A stretch of 64,000 nt of DNA from Dulcicalothrix desertica PCC 7102 (GTDB lineage: Bacteria; Cyanobacteriota; Cyanobacteriia; Cyanobacteriales; Nostocaceae): assembly GCF_003991905.1 (NCBI RefSeq), contig NZ_RSCL01000014.1, positions 62,001 to 126,000 of the forward strand. Reading direction: 5' to 3'. Positions 1-7,938 of this stretch are shown in pieces; position 1 is the first letter of the stretch, and every line of letters begins with the position of its first letter. The notes under the pieces are model-generated. The model saw only the letters and a program-made list of their open reading frames with translations, was not told where the DNA came from and made no database searches. The position numbers and the translations under genes are program-made.

Positions 1-108
1 TTGGCGCCAGCGCGAAGAGAAGTTCTGGTAACATTCGGCACTTATAGAAGCATTACGCCGTATAAACCAGGCGGTGGTTATGGATGCGAAAATGATAATT
101 AGATGCAT
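1..108 (-). CDS. M56-family membrane peptidase, N-terminal fragment
   Basis: Only the first 36 codons are inside the window; the gene runs off the left edge. The visible peptide starts MHLIIIFASITTAWFIRR and continues to a serine/arginine/tryptophan stretch, which resembles the first membrane helix of BlaR1/MecR1-like M56 peptidases. The ATG lies two bases after the stop codon of the BlaI-type repressor, so the two are almost certainly co-transcribed. The BlaI-M56 pair is a well-known sensor-protease and repressor arrangement. The zinc motif is outside the window, so the family call rests on context and the first helix. Confidence 0.6.
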   Translation of the reverse strand, partial: MHLIIIFASITTAWFIRRNASISAECYQNFSSRWRQ

Positions 109-110
109 TA

Positions 111-530
111 TTACTGTTCCTCTCTTGCTTGACGTGCATCTTGTATACGTTTTGCGATTGCTTGAATTTGTGTGCTAGCCGCTTCATCAAGACTATCAGC
201 AAAAGCGGCAATTATGTCAGGATTTCCAATCGCAAGAAATCGCTGTAGCTGTTCGTGGGCTTTAATGACTTCAGCTTGTTGTTTTGTTAGTAATGGGCGC
301 CAAAAAAATGCACGTCCACACTTATCACACTTTAACCAACCTTTATCAGTCAGACGACGTAGCACTGTAGTAACAGAAGTATACGCTAATTCGCGGTTGG
401 GATCAGCTAAGATACGGTCGTGTACATCTTTAACTGTAACGCTACCGAGTTCCCACACGATATTTAATATTTCTGCTTCCAGTGGACCTACTGAAAGTTG
501 TTTCGGACGGTAATCAGGTAAAGGCGCCAT
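111..530 (-). CDS. BlaI/MecI/CopY-family transcriptional repressor
   Basis: A 139-residue protein with the winged-helix pattern of penicillinase repressors: LEAEILNIVWELGSVTVKDV near residue 17, then AYTSVTTVLRRLTDKGWL as the recognition region, and a helical C-terminal dimerisation part. Family members bind short TACA/TGTA dyads and are inactivated by cleavage by a partner M56 protease; the next gene downstream looks like that partner. A Cys-x-x-Cys (CDKC, about residue 69) could bind metal or respond to redox, but this is inference. I found no convincing TACA/TGTA operator upstream. The ATG at 530 is the only good start. Confidence 0.85.
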   Translation of the reverse strand: MAPLPDYRPKQLSVGPLEAEILNIVWELGSVTVKDVHDRILADPNRELAYTSVTTVLRRLTDKGWLKCDKCGRAFFWRPLLTKQQAEVIKAHEQLQRFLAIGNPDIIAAFADSLDEAASTQIQAIAKRIQDARQAREEQ

Positions 531-570
531 ATTTTAGATTTTCCCTTTGGGAGATAAATGAATTATTATA

Positions 571-728
571 CGGGCAGGTTCAGGAAAATTGTAATTGTAA
601 ACCCGATGCTTGTACGGGCGGGTTTTAGAAATTGTAAGTTTAAACCCGATGCTTGTACGGGCGGGTTTCGGAAATTGTAATTTTAAACCCGATGCTTGTA
701 CGGGCGGGTTTCGGAAATTGTAAGTTTA
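571..728. repeat. Tandem array of a 43-bp repeat, about 3.7 copies
   Basis: The core ACCCGATGCTTGTACGGGCG starts at 601, 644 and 687, giving an exact 43-bp period, with a degenerate partial unit before the first copy. Each unit contains AAACCCG and CGGGTTT arms that can form a hairpin, and a reverse-oriented remnant (GAACCCGCCCC) follows near 744. There are no unique spacers, so this is not a CRISPR array. It fills much of the gap between the BlaI-type gene and comB. From 729 to 1014 I see no other gene. Confidence 0.85.
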
Positions 729-1014
729 CTTCTAGGATATTTGTGAACCCGCCCCTACTATACATACTATTTGAAATTACTATTATCACAGGCAAATTCA
801 CTTCAAACGTATACGTTGTATATTTCTGCTTTTTTTAGGTTACATGTCAAGACGCTCAAAAGTAGTTGCACAAAGCACAACCAAAGATAAGGTAGATACA
901 TGAGTAATATCCTACATCACAAAATTGTTTGGGTATTGCGCTTCTAGTTGGTTACATTAACTAGCTTAGAATGTAATTTCGGTAGTAAATATAAAATTCA
1001 GGTGTATATAGAGC

Positions 1015-1752
1015 GTGAAGCTATTTGTTTATCACACTCCAGAGCAGGCTCCTAACAGCGAAGTACCCGAATGTGCTATCGCGGTTGACGTATTGAGGGC
1101 TACAAGCACTATAGCCACAGTTTTAGCCGCTGGAGGCGAAGCCGTGCAAGTCTTTAGTGACTTAGATAAATTAATGCAGGAAAGCGAAAACTGGCAGCCC
1201 GAAAAACGGCTACGTGCTGGAGAAAGGGGTGGCGGCAAAGTTCCTGGTTTTGAGCTAGGTAATTCTCCTCTCGATTGTACTCCAGAGCTAGTACAAGGAA
1301 GGCGTTTATTTATTAGCACTACTAATGGCACTCGAACTTTACAAAGAATTCAGGATGCAGGTGCAGTCATTGCAGCAGCACTAATTAATCGTGCTGCTGT
1401 AGTAAAGTATGTTGTGGACAAGGAACCTCTTAATGTTTGGATAGTTGGTTCAGGTTGGGAAGGTAGTTACTCTCTTGAAGATACGGTCTGTGCAGGCGCC
1501 ATTGCCCACAGTGTTTGTCAGCACACGAACTTACCTATTGAAAAACTAGCTGGTAACGATGAAATGATTAGTGCAATTTCGTTGTATTCGCAGTGGGAGA
1601 AAAACCTATTAGGGTTGTTGCATCATGCTAGTCATGGACAGCGTTTACTGCGTCTTGATTGTCATGAAGATTTAAAATACTGTTCTCAAACAGATATTTT
1701 AGATGTTTTACCGATGCAGCAAGAGCCAGGAGTTTTGAAAAAATACGGATAA
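1015..1752 (+). CDS. comB: ComB-family 2-phosphosulfolactate phosphatase-like protein
   Basis: A 245-residue protein starting at a GTG codon and reading [13 protein letters not shown], the usual N-terminus of cyanobacterial ComB proteins. Family landmarks include [33 protein letters not shown] and [10 protein letters not shown]. ComB hydrolyses 2-phosphosulfolactate to sulfolactate in coenzyme M synthesis in methanogens. Cyanobacteria do not make coenzyme M, so the physiological substrate here is unknown. It appears to be a single gene, ended by a hairpin it shares with the convergent neighbour. No internal disruption is visible and the length is normal. Confidence 0.85.
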   Translation: MKLFVYHTPEQAPNSEVPECAIAVDVLRATSTIATVLAAGGEAVQVFSDLDKLMQESENWQPEKRLRAGERGGGKVPGFELGNSPLDCTPELVQGRRLFISTTNGTRTLQRIQDAGAVIAAALINRAAVVKYVVDKEPLNVWIVGSGWEGSYSLEDTVCAGAIAHSVCQHTNLPIEKLAGNDEMISAISLYSQWEKNLLGLLHHASHGQRLLRLDCHEDLKYCSQTDILDVLPMQQEPGVLKKYG

Positions 1753-1774
1753 TTCTTTATAAATAAGTAACATA

Positions 1775-1806
1775 AGATTCCCAACTTACAATTAAATTGG
1801 GAATCT
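1775..1806. terminator. Bidirectional terminator hairpin between convergent genes
   Basis: A perfect 10-bp inverted repeat, AGATTCCCAA and TTGGGAATCT with a 12-base loop, lies between the comB stop codon and the stop codon of the convergent downstream gene. A/T-rich flanks make it suitable in both directions. Confidence 0.7.
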
Positions 1807-1808
1807 AA

Positions 1809-2255
1809 TTACTTAGAATTAAGCAAGTTTTTTTTGAACAAATAAGGATACAAACCAATAGTTAGACTTATTAGCCCCACAGCAACCCACCATCTATCAT
1901 CAAGACTTACATCTAAAGACGTTTTATTTCTAGAACGTGCAAAATTATCAATTCGGGATGCTGCTTCCTGCTGTTCTTTTTTGTCGCTAAAATTACTATT
2001 CGGAGAAAAAGGAATATCTCCACTATTTGTTACCAAAACAACTTGGTAAGTATACGAATCAATATCACGTCCACCAACTATCATGCGGGCGCCTTTTAAC
2101 TCGTCAACAGGAATATTCTTTTCTTCAGACCACAAAAACCCGTGCTTAACAATCTGACATTTATCATCTTTAACGAATGCACGCTCACAAGTCAACGTAC
2201 TAACTTTTGCAAAAGTTAATAAACAAATTCCCAGCGCAATAAAATAAACTCTCAC
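1809..2255 (-). CDS. Hypothetical protein with two membrane segments
   Basis: A 148-residue protein from a GTG start. The first 20 residues (MRVYFIALGICLLTFAKVST) form a hydrophobic signal or anchor. A helix near residues 123-140 (WWVAVGLISLTIGLYPYLF) is followed by a short basic tail, so the middle part is probably periplasmic or lumenal. The middle holds two cysteines (C23, C33) that could form a disulfide, then a polar stretch rich in E, Q and K. I do not recognise a family. The composition resembles small lineage-restricted cyanobacterial membrane proteins. It is convergent with comB. Confidence 0.6.
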   Translation of the reverse strand: MRVYFIALGICLLTFAKVSTLTCERAFVKDDKCQIVKHGFLWSEEKNIPVDELKGARMIVGGRDIDSYTYQVVLVTNSGDIPFSPNSNFSDKKEQQEAASRIDNFARSRNKTSLDVSLDDRWWVAVGLISLTIGLYPYLFKKNLLNSK

Positions 2256-2391
2256 CGAACCCCCGTATCAAGAAGATGGAACAAGATATGATTAGACCAT
2301 CTGCTTTATAAAGAGGAAACGATAATTAGATACTTATACAAAAAGAAAATAAAAATTTTAAACTTAATTAACCATCTTGTAGAATTGGCAT

Positions 2392-2457
2392 CTTGTGGAG
2401 CGGGCATCCCTGCCCGCCTATTATATTTAGAACGGGCAAGGATGCCCATTCCACAAG
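2392..2457. repeat. Dispersed palindromic repeat, GGGCAAGGATGCCC family
   Basis: A 66-bp imperfect palindrome running from CTTGTGGAGCGGGCATCC to its near reverse complement GGATGCCCATTCCACAAG. The same core recurs near 7581 and 15825. It lies just downstream of the Lin0512 gene, so it may also act as a terminator hairpin. The rest of the 2256-2488 gap shows nothing else. Confidence 0.75.
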
Positions 2458-2488
2458 AGGAATTTGAATATTTTTTATTAAGAAGTTG

Positions 2489-2851
2489 CTAATTATCTAT
2501 ATAAACTGTAACAGCAGCTACAGCAATTAACATCTCATCATTTTTATCGTTCAGCACAGGAATCGCGCGACCCTGAACAACCATACCACCATTTTCAACA
2601 CGAAGTGATTTCTGACCAAATGGCAGCACAGCTAGAACTTCCTCTTCACGAACTTGTTCAGGATAAGGGACAGCAACTTGTACTTCGACTATCATTTGAT
2701 TTGGGTCAGTTAAACCAGCCACATCCCAAACACCAAGTAAAGCATTATTAGCTATTGCGTTCCGTACTGCTCTAGCTGCTGCAACCGTTGGTTCCTGACC
2801 ATGCTGGTCAATTCCCATTCCCATTTCAATAATAAAACACTTACGAGCCAA
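2489..2851 (-). CDS. Lin0512-family protein
   Basis: A 120-residue protein that matches the Lin0512 family along its whole length. Visible landmarks are FIIEMGMGIDQHGQ at the N-terminus, PTVAAARAVRNAI, VEVQVAVPYPEQV and the C-terminal block ENGGMVVQGRAIP. The function of the family is unknown. It is a compact alpha/beta protein without membrane segments and is common in cyanobacteria and Firmicutes. The start is a TTG codon, chosen because GGAG lies five bases upstream and the homologous N-terminus reads MARK. It stands alone. Confidence 0.85.
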   Translation of the reverse strand: MARKCFIIEMGMGIDQHGQEPTVAAARAVRNAIANNALLGVWDVAGLTDPNQMIVEVQVAVPYPEQVREEEVLAVLPFGQKSLRVENGGMVVQGRAIPVLNDKNDEMLIAVAAVTVYIDN

Positions 2852-2955
2852 AATTTCTCCTTATGTAATTTTATTTATTTATTCAAAATCGCGCTTGAAA
2901 GCTGATTTGATTTCAGGCGCCTGTAATTGTAACAATATCGTAAGTTTTGCAACAA

Positions 2956-3528
2956 ATGAAAATTAAGATAAAATACATTTCCCCAAAAAAGTTACTAATT
3001 CTGGCAGCAATGTTAGGTGGAGGATTTGTACTTATTGTATACATATGTCTTTTCACCAGTATAGTACGAGCGCGCATAATTAAAGTAGAAAATTTAGTCC
3101 AACAATTTGAATCCCAGTTTCAAAACGACCCATTAAAAGCATTGCAGCAGAGTTCAACACAAAAAGTTGTAATCCAACAAGGTTTCAATAATGACAAAGG
3201 ACTAGATGCAAACTGTTTAACATGGGATTCTGAACCAGTTGTAAGCGGTTGGACACAAGACTCAAAAGACTCAGATTTTTTTGTTGATTACTACGTACCA
3301 CCCTCTTCCAAAGCAATAATTTGTACAACACCTATATTTGCAGGCGCCTTAACTGCTGACGCTGATAAACCTTTTTCATACGAAGTGTATCGAACTGAAT
3401 ACGGTTTAAGAGTTCGCGTTATTATTGGTGTTTCTGAGGTTCGAGAACTTTGCCAAATGCTAGCTCTTGACGGTAATTGTCTCAATTCATTCCTACAACA
3501 ACAAGCAATTGTACGCTATAAACATTAA
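2956..3528 (+). CDS. Hypothetical membrane-anchored protein
   Basis: About 190 residues. The ATG at 2956 is preferred over an in-frame TTG three codons upstream, because neither has a clear ribosome site and ATG is the stronger codon. A basic N-terminus (KIKIKYISPKK) is followed by one transmembrane helix near residues 13-35 and a soluble extracytoplasmic domain. That domain has four cysteines spaced as two pairs (near residues 104 and 123, then 165 and 174), which suggests disulfides. I recognise no family. Its stop codon overlaps the stop of the convergent coaT gene by four bases. Confidence 0.55.
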   Translation: MKIKIKYISPKKLLILAAMLGGGFVLIVYICLFTSIVRARIIKVENLVQQFESQFQNDPLKALQQSSTQKVVIQQGFNNDKGLDANCLTWDSEPVVSGWTQDSKDSDFFVDYYVPPSSKAIICTTPIFAGALTADADKPFSYEVYRTEYGLRVRVIIGVSEVRELCQMLALDGNCLNSFLQQQAIVRYKH

Positions 3529-5459
3529 TACCTATTCTTTAGTAATCTTAAACCGCTCAAAGTTACAAGCACCGTAGAACCTTCATGTCCAACCACACCC
3601 AAAGGTAAAGTAATACCAACAGTAAAATTAATCACTAACAGTATTAAAACAGACGTAAGTGCAAACGCAATATTTTGTTTAACTACCCGTATTGCGCGTT
3701 TACCCAACTCAATAGCTACAACCAATTTTTCTAACTTATCAGCCATTAAAACAATATCAGCAGTTTCTAGAGCAACATCACTACCTGCCACACCCATTGC
3801 AATACCAACTGATGCGGTAGCAAGTGCAGGAGCATCATTAATTCCATCACCCACCATTGCGACTGTTTTATATTCTCGTTGTAAACGTTTAATCACGGTT
3901 ACTTTATCTTCTGGTAACAGTGAGGCATATACTTCTTTTATACCTAGTTGTTGGGCTACATATAAAGCAGTACGTTGATTATCGCCTGTTAACATAATAA
4001 TTTCGGCGCCTAATTTTCTCAAACGTTTTACCATCATTGCTGCTTCTGTACGAACAGTATCAGCAACTGCAATAATTCCTAGTATTTTATTATTCTCTGC
4101 TACCCAAACAGTTGTTTTACCTTCTGTTTCAAGACGTGTACTATGCTTTATCAAGTCTTGGTTTATAAGTATGTTCGTTTGTGCTTGTATAAAACTTACT
4201 GTTCCTACTAAAACCTGTTTCGAGTTAACTTCACCACTAATTCCAAAACCTGTATGTGCCACCACATTTGTTGCAGATGGAATATCTAATTGATTATCAT
4301 TCCCATAGGCAACAATCGCTTGTCCAATTGGATGTTCTGAAAAACTTTCAACCGCAGCAGTTGATATCAATAAACTATTTACATCACATCCATCTGAGGG
4401 TATAATTTGCTCAACACATGGTTGCCCGGTAGTAAGAGTACCTGTTTTATCGAAAGCTACTGCTCTGACCTTGCCAACCATTTCTAAATCGGCGCCACTT
4501 TTAAACAAGATACCGTTGCGGGCGCCTGTGGCAATACCAGATAATAAAGCAGGCATAATCGCTGCCATCAAAGCACACGGAGAAGCAACCACTAAAAAAA
4601 TCAGCGCGCGATAAATAGTAGTTTCCCAATCTTGATTTAAAAATATTGACGGTACAGTCATCAATACTATTCCACATAGAATAATTACTTTCGCATAAGC
4701 GCGCTCGAACCGTTCGATAAATAACTGTGAAGCAGGCGCCTCATTTTGTGCCTGTTCAACCAAACGAATTACTCTTTGAATTAAACTACTTTCAGGTGGT
4801 TGGTGTACTTCAACGACTAATGCACCAGTCCCATTAATTGTGCCAGCATAAACATAATCTCCAATAGTTTTTTCTACTGGCAAAGATTCACCCGTAATTG
4901 AAGCCTCATTTAAATTACTAGCACCCTCAGTTATTACACTGTCAGTAGGAATTAATTCACCTGGTTTAACTAATAACTTATCGCCAATTTGTAACTGATT
5001 TATAGCAATCTGTTTTTCTTGACCACGCGAAATAACTCTTGCGGTATCAGGGGTCAAACGCATCAAACTAGTGATAGCGCGGTTAGTTCGCTGTATTGCG
5101 TAACCTTCCAAGGCGCCACTAATAGCAAAAATTAAAATTAGCACAGCACCATCAACAATTAAATGATACTCACGCTTCCATAAACCTAAAGCAGCGGCGC
5201 CGAGTGCAGCAACAATCATTAATAAATCGACATCAAACTCTTTCTCTTCAACAAGCGTCGTCAAACCTTCCTTCGCACTCGCATATCCACCCACCACATA
5301 AGCAACAGGCAACAGTAACAAAGCTAACCCAACCCAACCAAAGTAAAGCCCAAGCCAACCGAAGAGTAAAAATAAAGCACAACAACCCGCAGCTATAGCA
5401 TCTGGGTGTTCGGTAGTAAGGCGCCTAATATCAAGTTTTGTAAAAGAATAGCTAGTCAT
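3525..5459 (-). CDS. coaT: P1B-4-type heavy-metal ATPase, cobalt exporter CoaT
   Basis: A 644-residue P1B ATPase that exports a transition metal across the plasma membrane. Key motifs are TGES (189-192), the membrane metal site SPC (293-295), phosphorylation site DKTGT (337-341), HP (376-377), GDGIND (537-542) and HEGST in the last membrane region (625-629). The SPC plus HEG[GS]T combination is the P1B-4 signature, associated with cobalt and sometimes zinc or iron. There is no N-terminal CxxC metal-binding domain, as expected for this subgroup. The MerR-type promoter directly upstream and a CoaR-like regulator about 1 kb away match the cobalt-resistance pair of Synechocystis. I favour cobalt, but specificity is inferred. 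Confidence 0.88.
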   Translation of the reverse strand: MTSYSFTKLDIRRLTTEHPDAIAAGCCALFLLFGWLGLYFGWVGLALLLLPVAYVVGGYASAKEGLTTLVEEKEFDVDLLMIVAALGAAALGLWKREYHLIVDGAVLILIFAISGALEGYAIQRTNRAITSLMRLTPDTARVISRGQEKQIAINQLQIGDKLLVKPGELIPTDSVITEGASNLNEASITGESLPVEKTIGDYVYAGTINGTGALVVEVHQPPESSLIQRVIRLVEQAQNEAPASQLFIERFERAYAKVIILCGIVLMTVPSIFLNQDWETTIYRALIFLVVASPCALMAAIMPALLSGIATGARNGILFKSGADLEMVGKVRAVAFDKTGTLTTGQPCVEQIIPSDGCDVNSLLISTAAVESFSEHPIGQAIVAYGNDNQLDIPSATNVVAHTGFGISGEVNSKQVLVGTVSFIQAQTNILINQDLIKHSTRLETEGKTTVWVAENNKILGIIAVADTVRTEAAMMVKRLRKLGAEIIMLTGDNQRTALYVAQQLGIKEVYASLLPEDKVTVIKRLQREYKTVAMVGDGINDAPALATASVGIAMGVAGSDVALETADIVLMADKLEKLVVAIELGKRAIRVVKQNIAFALTSVLILLVINFTVGITLPLGVVGHEGSTVLVTLSGLRLLKNRY

Positions 5460-5488
5460 AGTGGTAGAGCAATATATTTCCTCTACTC

Positions 5489-5520
5489 ACCCTAAACCTT
5501 GACATTAATGTCAATGTCAA
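5489..5520 (-). promoter_or_regulatory. MerR-type promoter/operator of coaT
   Basis: On the minus strand a -35 element TTGACA (5515-5520) and a -10-like TAGGGT (5489-5494) are separated by 20 bp, and that spacer contains the perfect 16-bp palindrome TTGACATTAATGTCAA (5499-5514). An over-long spacer holding a dyad is the hallmark of promoters activated by MerR-family proteins through DNA untwisting. It lies about 30 bp upstream of the coaT start. CoaR is the obvious ligand. Confidence 0.8.
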
Positions 5521-5573
5521 GCTATAAGACTAAAAATATTTTTTTTCCTGTACGGAAAGAGGTAAAACCTGGA

Positions 5574-6077
5574 CTATTGTTGGTTAAGCATTTCCATAAT
5601 TGTTGACAAAGGCAAAAATAGTTCTAATGGAGTATTTTGTAAATTAATAAAGCCATAACGTTCGTAGTAAGTTCTGGCAAATTCATCTTTAGCATCAACA
5701 AACAATCCAATACCTCCAGCATTTTCCGCTACAACCAAAGCACGCTTCATCGCTTCAAACAAAAGAGCTTGCCCAATTCCTTGTCGCTGATTAGTTGTAT
5801 TAACAGCCAGTCTTGCAAGTTTTACACCAGGTATGATTCGAGGAAATTTTTTGTTAAACCGCAATGGAAGCTTTTCTACACGAATTTCACATAAGGTTAA
5901 AGTGAAGAAACCAATTATTTTTTCAGGCTGGTTTGTATCAACAAAGACAAAAGTACGAGAAATTCCTTTTTGAATATGCTGCCTTGCAGTCTGCTTAAGG
6001 AATCTATTGAGAGCTTCACTACCGCAATCAAAACCATCGCGGTCATGATGTTTATCTAGCAGTTCAAATAGTCTCAC
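5574..6077 (-). CDS. GNAT acetyltransferase toxin (TacT/AtaT-like)
   Basis: A 167-residue single-domain GNAT protein. It has the acetyl-CoA pyrophosphate loop RQGIGQALL (98-106), preceded by the family block KLARLAVN, and a C-terminal FARTYYERYGF (133-143) carrying the tyrosine expected to act as general acid. Proteins of this type acetylate the amino group of charged tRNAs and stop translation. The pairing with a DUF1778 ribbon-helix-helix antitoxin whose 3' end overlaps this gene by 14 bases is the standard type II arrangement. The start is GTG. Length and motifs look intact, so the toxin is probably functional; the tRNA target is not predictable. Confidence 0.85.
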   Translation of the reverse strand: MRLFELLDKHHDRDGFDCGSEALNRFLKQTARQHIQKGISRTFVFVDTNQPEKIIGFFTLTLCEIRVEKLPLRFNKKFPRIIPGVKLARLAVNTTNQRQGIGQALLFEAMKRALVVAENAGGIGLFVDAKDEFARTYYERYGFINLQNTPLELFLPLSTIMEMLNQQ

Positions 6078-6351
6078 CTAACAATTCCTGATGTTTTTTC
6101 ATCGCAGCTTTTAGATAGGCATTAGGTGGTGGGGGATTCTCAATTAAACTAAACACTTTATCAGCATCACTCTCAGATAAAACTATAACTCGTTCATCTT
6201 CAATGATTTTTTTTGCTTCTTTCAATGCTGCCTGAACAATAAACTGATTTAATGTTGCGCCAGATAATTCTGCTGCTTCTTGTAATGTTTCTTGAACGCT
6301 TGCAGGAATTCTAGCTGTCACCCGAACTGTATTTTCGTGACTGTTAAGCAT
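6064..6351 (-). CDS. DUF1778 ribbon-helix-helix antitoxin
   Basis: A 95-residue protein with an N-terminal ribbon-helix-helix: TVRVTARIPASVQETLQEAA gives the DNA-contacting strand and first helix, and ATLNQFIVQAALKEA the second. The C-terminal part, containing the ESDADKVFSLIENPPPPN segment typical of DUF1778 proteins, is the toxin-neutralising tail. It should bind the GNAT toxin and repress the operon. It is the first gene of the pair and precedes the toxin with a 14-base overlap. A dyad sits just upstream of its ATG. Confidence 0.85.
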   Translation of the reverse strand: MLNSHENTVRVTARIPASVQETLQEAAELSGATLNQFIVQAALKEAKKIIEDERVIVLSESDADKVFSLIENPPPPNAYLKAAMKKHQELLGETI

Positions 6352-6361
6352 ATCTAATTAA

Positions 6362-6390
6362 ACTTAATGTTATATTATTATAACTTAATG
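6362..6390 (-). promoter_or_regulatory. Candidate toxin-antitoxin operator
   Basis: Just upstream of the antitoxin ATG is the inverted repeat GTTATA-TTAT-TATAAC (6369-6384), flanked by two direct copies of ACTTAATG (6362-6369 and 6383-6390). Ribbon-helix-helix antitoxins usually bind such short repeated AT-rich sites over their own promoter. The assignment is by position and symmetry only. Confidence 0.5.
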
Positions 6391-6459
6391 GTGCCATTTT
6401 GTCACCGCATTGAGTAACCTAAAAGAAAGTCTTCTGTCGCACAATGGTAAATATCTTCA

Positions 6460-7569
6460 ATGCGCGCGCAAAACCTAACAATCAAAGAATTAACAGAACA
6501 AGTAGGTGGTGGTTTAACTCCAAGGATGGTGAGACACTATCATAAACTAGGACTACTACCAGAAGCATCAAGGTCTCAAAGCAACTACCGCTTATATACA
6601 GACAAAGACATTCAGCACTTGCGACGAATTGTAGCTCTCAAATCGCAAGGTTTCCAACTTGACCATATCCGTAAATTACTACAACCTGGCTCAAAGGCGC
6701 CGTTGAGTAACGATTTACTTGATAGTTTACAGCAACAATATCGGTCGGTGACTTCTCAATTAACTAGACTGCGGCAAACAGCAAGCGCACTCGAAGGTTT
6801 ATTGGGAAGAGACCATTCGTGTTTAAACGTGCAAGCTGAAGCGTTGTTACAATTACAACAGTTAGAAGTCGAAACCAGCGCTTCTTTGGAACAACTTGAA
6901 CAACTTTGGGATGGTTTGGATGCAGCAACCGATGCTCATCCTGAAGACTTTAATGAATCATTACAGCAGTTATTAACATTACCTAAACGTTCACAAATAG
7001 AAGTAGATTTATTATCAAAGTTAGTAATAGCTTCTGGTGATGTTAGTTTAGTAGATTTTGTGCGCTGGAGTCAAAACGCAATTGCATCAAGTCGCAGTGC
7101 TATTCAAAATAAATGTGACATTATTGTCGATGTTCCAGCGGTTTGTGCTGGTATTGACCAAGCTCGTGCTGCACATCTAGGCGCCAAAATTACCACTCTT
7201 ATCGATGACCCTCATATTACCAGTTTTACAGAAGTTGAACAAGAATACTGTTCTTCAATAAAATGGCAAGAAAAATTAGAGCAGGTAACTCCAGGATGCA
7301 TATTAGTAGTAGGTTATGCACCTTCGGTTTTAATATCTATTTGTAATTTAGTCGAGAAAAAGCAACTTCAACCAGCTTTAATTATTGGAATGCCAATTGG
7401 TTTTAGTCATGCACCTGCTGCAAAACGGCGCCTGATACGTTCTGGTGTTGAGTATATTACAACTGTAGGTATAAATGGTGGTGGATTACTCGCAGCAGTA
7501 GCATTAAATGCGCTAATTGAATCATTAATTGAGAAGCCTCATTGCCATTGTTATTTAAAAAATATGTAG
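6460..7569 (+). CDS. coaR: CoaR, MerR-type cobalt regulator with CbiC-like domain
   Basis: A 369-residue two-part regulator. Residues 5-75 form a MerR winged helix (LTPRMVRHYHKLGLLP, NYRLYTDKDIQHLRRI), followed by a coiled dimerisation helix. Residues about 190-350 resemble precorrin-8 methylmutase (CbiC/CobH), with DIIVDVPAVCAGI and ALIIGMPIGFSHAPAAKRRL. The protein ends with a Cys-His-Cys motif (362-364), as reported for Synechocystis CoaR, where it takes part in cobalt sensing. It should activate coaT when cobalt or a corrinoid-pathway intermediate is present. It diverges from coaT as in Synechocystis, but here a toxin-antitoxin pair lies between them. Confidence 0.9.
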   Translation: MRAQNLTIKELTEQVGGGLTPRMVRHYHKLGLLPEASRSQSNYRLYTDKDIQHLRRIVALKSQGFQLDHIRKLLQPGSKAPLSNDLLDSLQQQYRSVTSQLTRLRQTASALEGLLGRDHSCLNVQAEALLQLQQLEVETSASLEQLEQLWDGLDAATDAHPEDFNESLQQLLTLPKRSQIEVDLLSKLVIASGDVSLVDFVRWSQNAIASSRSAIQNKCDIIVDVPAVCAGIDQARAAHLGAKITTLIDDPHITSFTEVEQEYCSSIKWQEKLEQVTPGCILVVGYAPSVLISICNLVEKKQLQPALIIGMPIGFSHAPAAKRRLIRSGVEYITTVGINGGGLLAAVALNALIESLIEKPHCHCYLKNM

Positions 7570-7580
7570 GTTGGTTTTAG

Positions 7581-7608
7581 GGACGGGCAAGGATGCCCAT
7601 CCCACAAG
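7581..7608. repeat. Dispersed repeat, GGGCAAGGATGCCC family
   Basis: Half-element ACGGGCAAGGATGCCCATCC with a CACAAG end, matching the copies near 2440 and 15825. It lies 11 bases after the coaR stop codon and may act as its terminator. Confidence 0.7.
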
Positions 7609-7617
7609 AATAATTAA

Positions 7618-7787
7618 TTACAAGCTTTTAGCTGATAGATTAGTAGGGATATAATTTGCACCTTTTTTGTTAGCGCAAAACCCTACTTGGTCATATATTT
7701 GACCAGGTTGAAGGAGTTTAAGCCAATCAGGAGGGGTAACAATAATTTTTTACCTACTGCAACAAAGTTACCGTAACCTCCTGATAT
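7618..7787 (-). pseudogene. Possible decayed gene remnant
   Basis: On the minus strand, SGGYGNFVAVGKK (about 7787-7745) reads well and then runs into a stop. The reading can be continued in another frame as TPPDWLKLLQPGQIYDQVGF and further to a TAA at 7618. The composition (glycines, PPDW, aromatic residues) looks protein-like in both pieces, which suggests one frameshifted C-terminal fragment with no intact start. I do not recognise the family, and a chance reading cannot be excluded. Confidence 0.3.
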
Positions 7788-7828
7788 TAAAATTTAAGAG
7801 CGTGTTTGTCTCTTCTCTCTACTCTATG

Positions 7829-7907
7829 GAGACGCTCCGGAATCGCGTCTCTACGTGTATTTATGGTAAATATAAATACACTTATTGCACAGGCAGGATG
7901 CCTGTGC
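7829..7907. repeat. Two dispersed palindromes in the coaR-XRE gap
   Basis: GGAGACGCTCCGGAATCGCGTCTC (7828-7851) belongs to the GAGACGC palindrome family seen at 8621, 34996, 41081 and 45847. GCACAGGCAGGATGCCTGTGC (7887-7907) belongs to a second family also present at 43902. The remainder of the 7570-7938 gap holds the repeat and decayed reading listed separately and nothing else I can support. Confidence 0.7.
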
Positions 7908-7938
7908 CACATTTCATCAAGTTAATAACAATGGAGTA

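Noticed and set aside
571-728. The regular 43-bp repeats look at first like a CRISPR array
   Set aside because: Units are directly joined with no unique spacers, and no cas gene is near.
5204-5398. Open frame opposite coaT
   Set aside because: It is antisense to a well-supported gene and has Gln/His/Ser-rich composition typical of a shadow.
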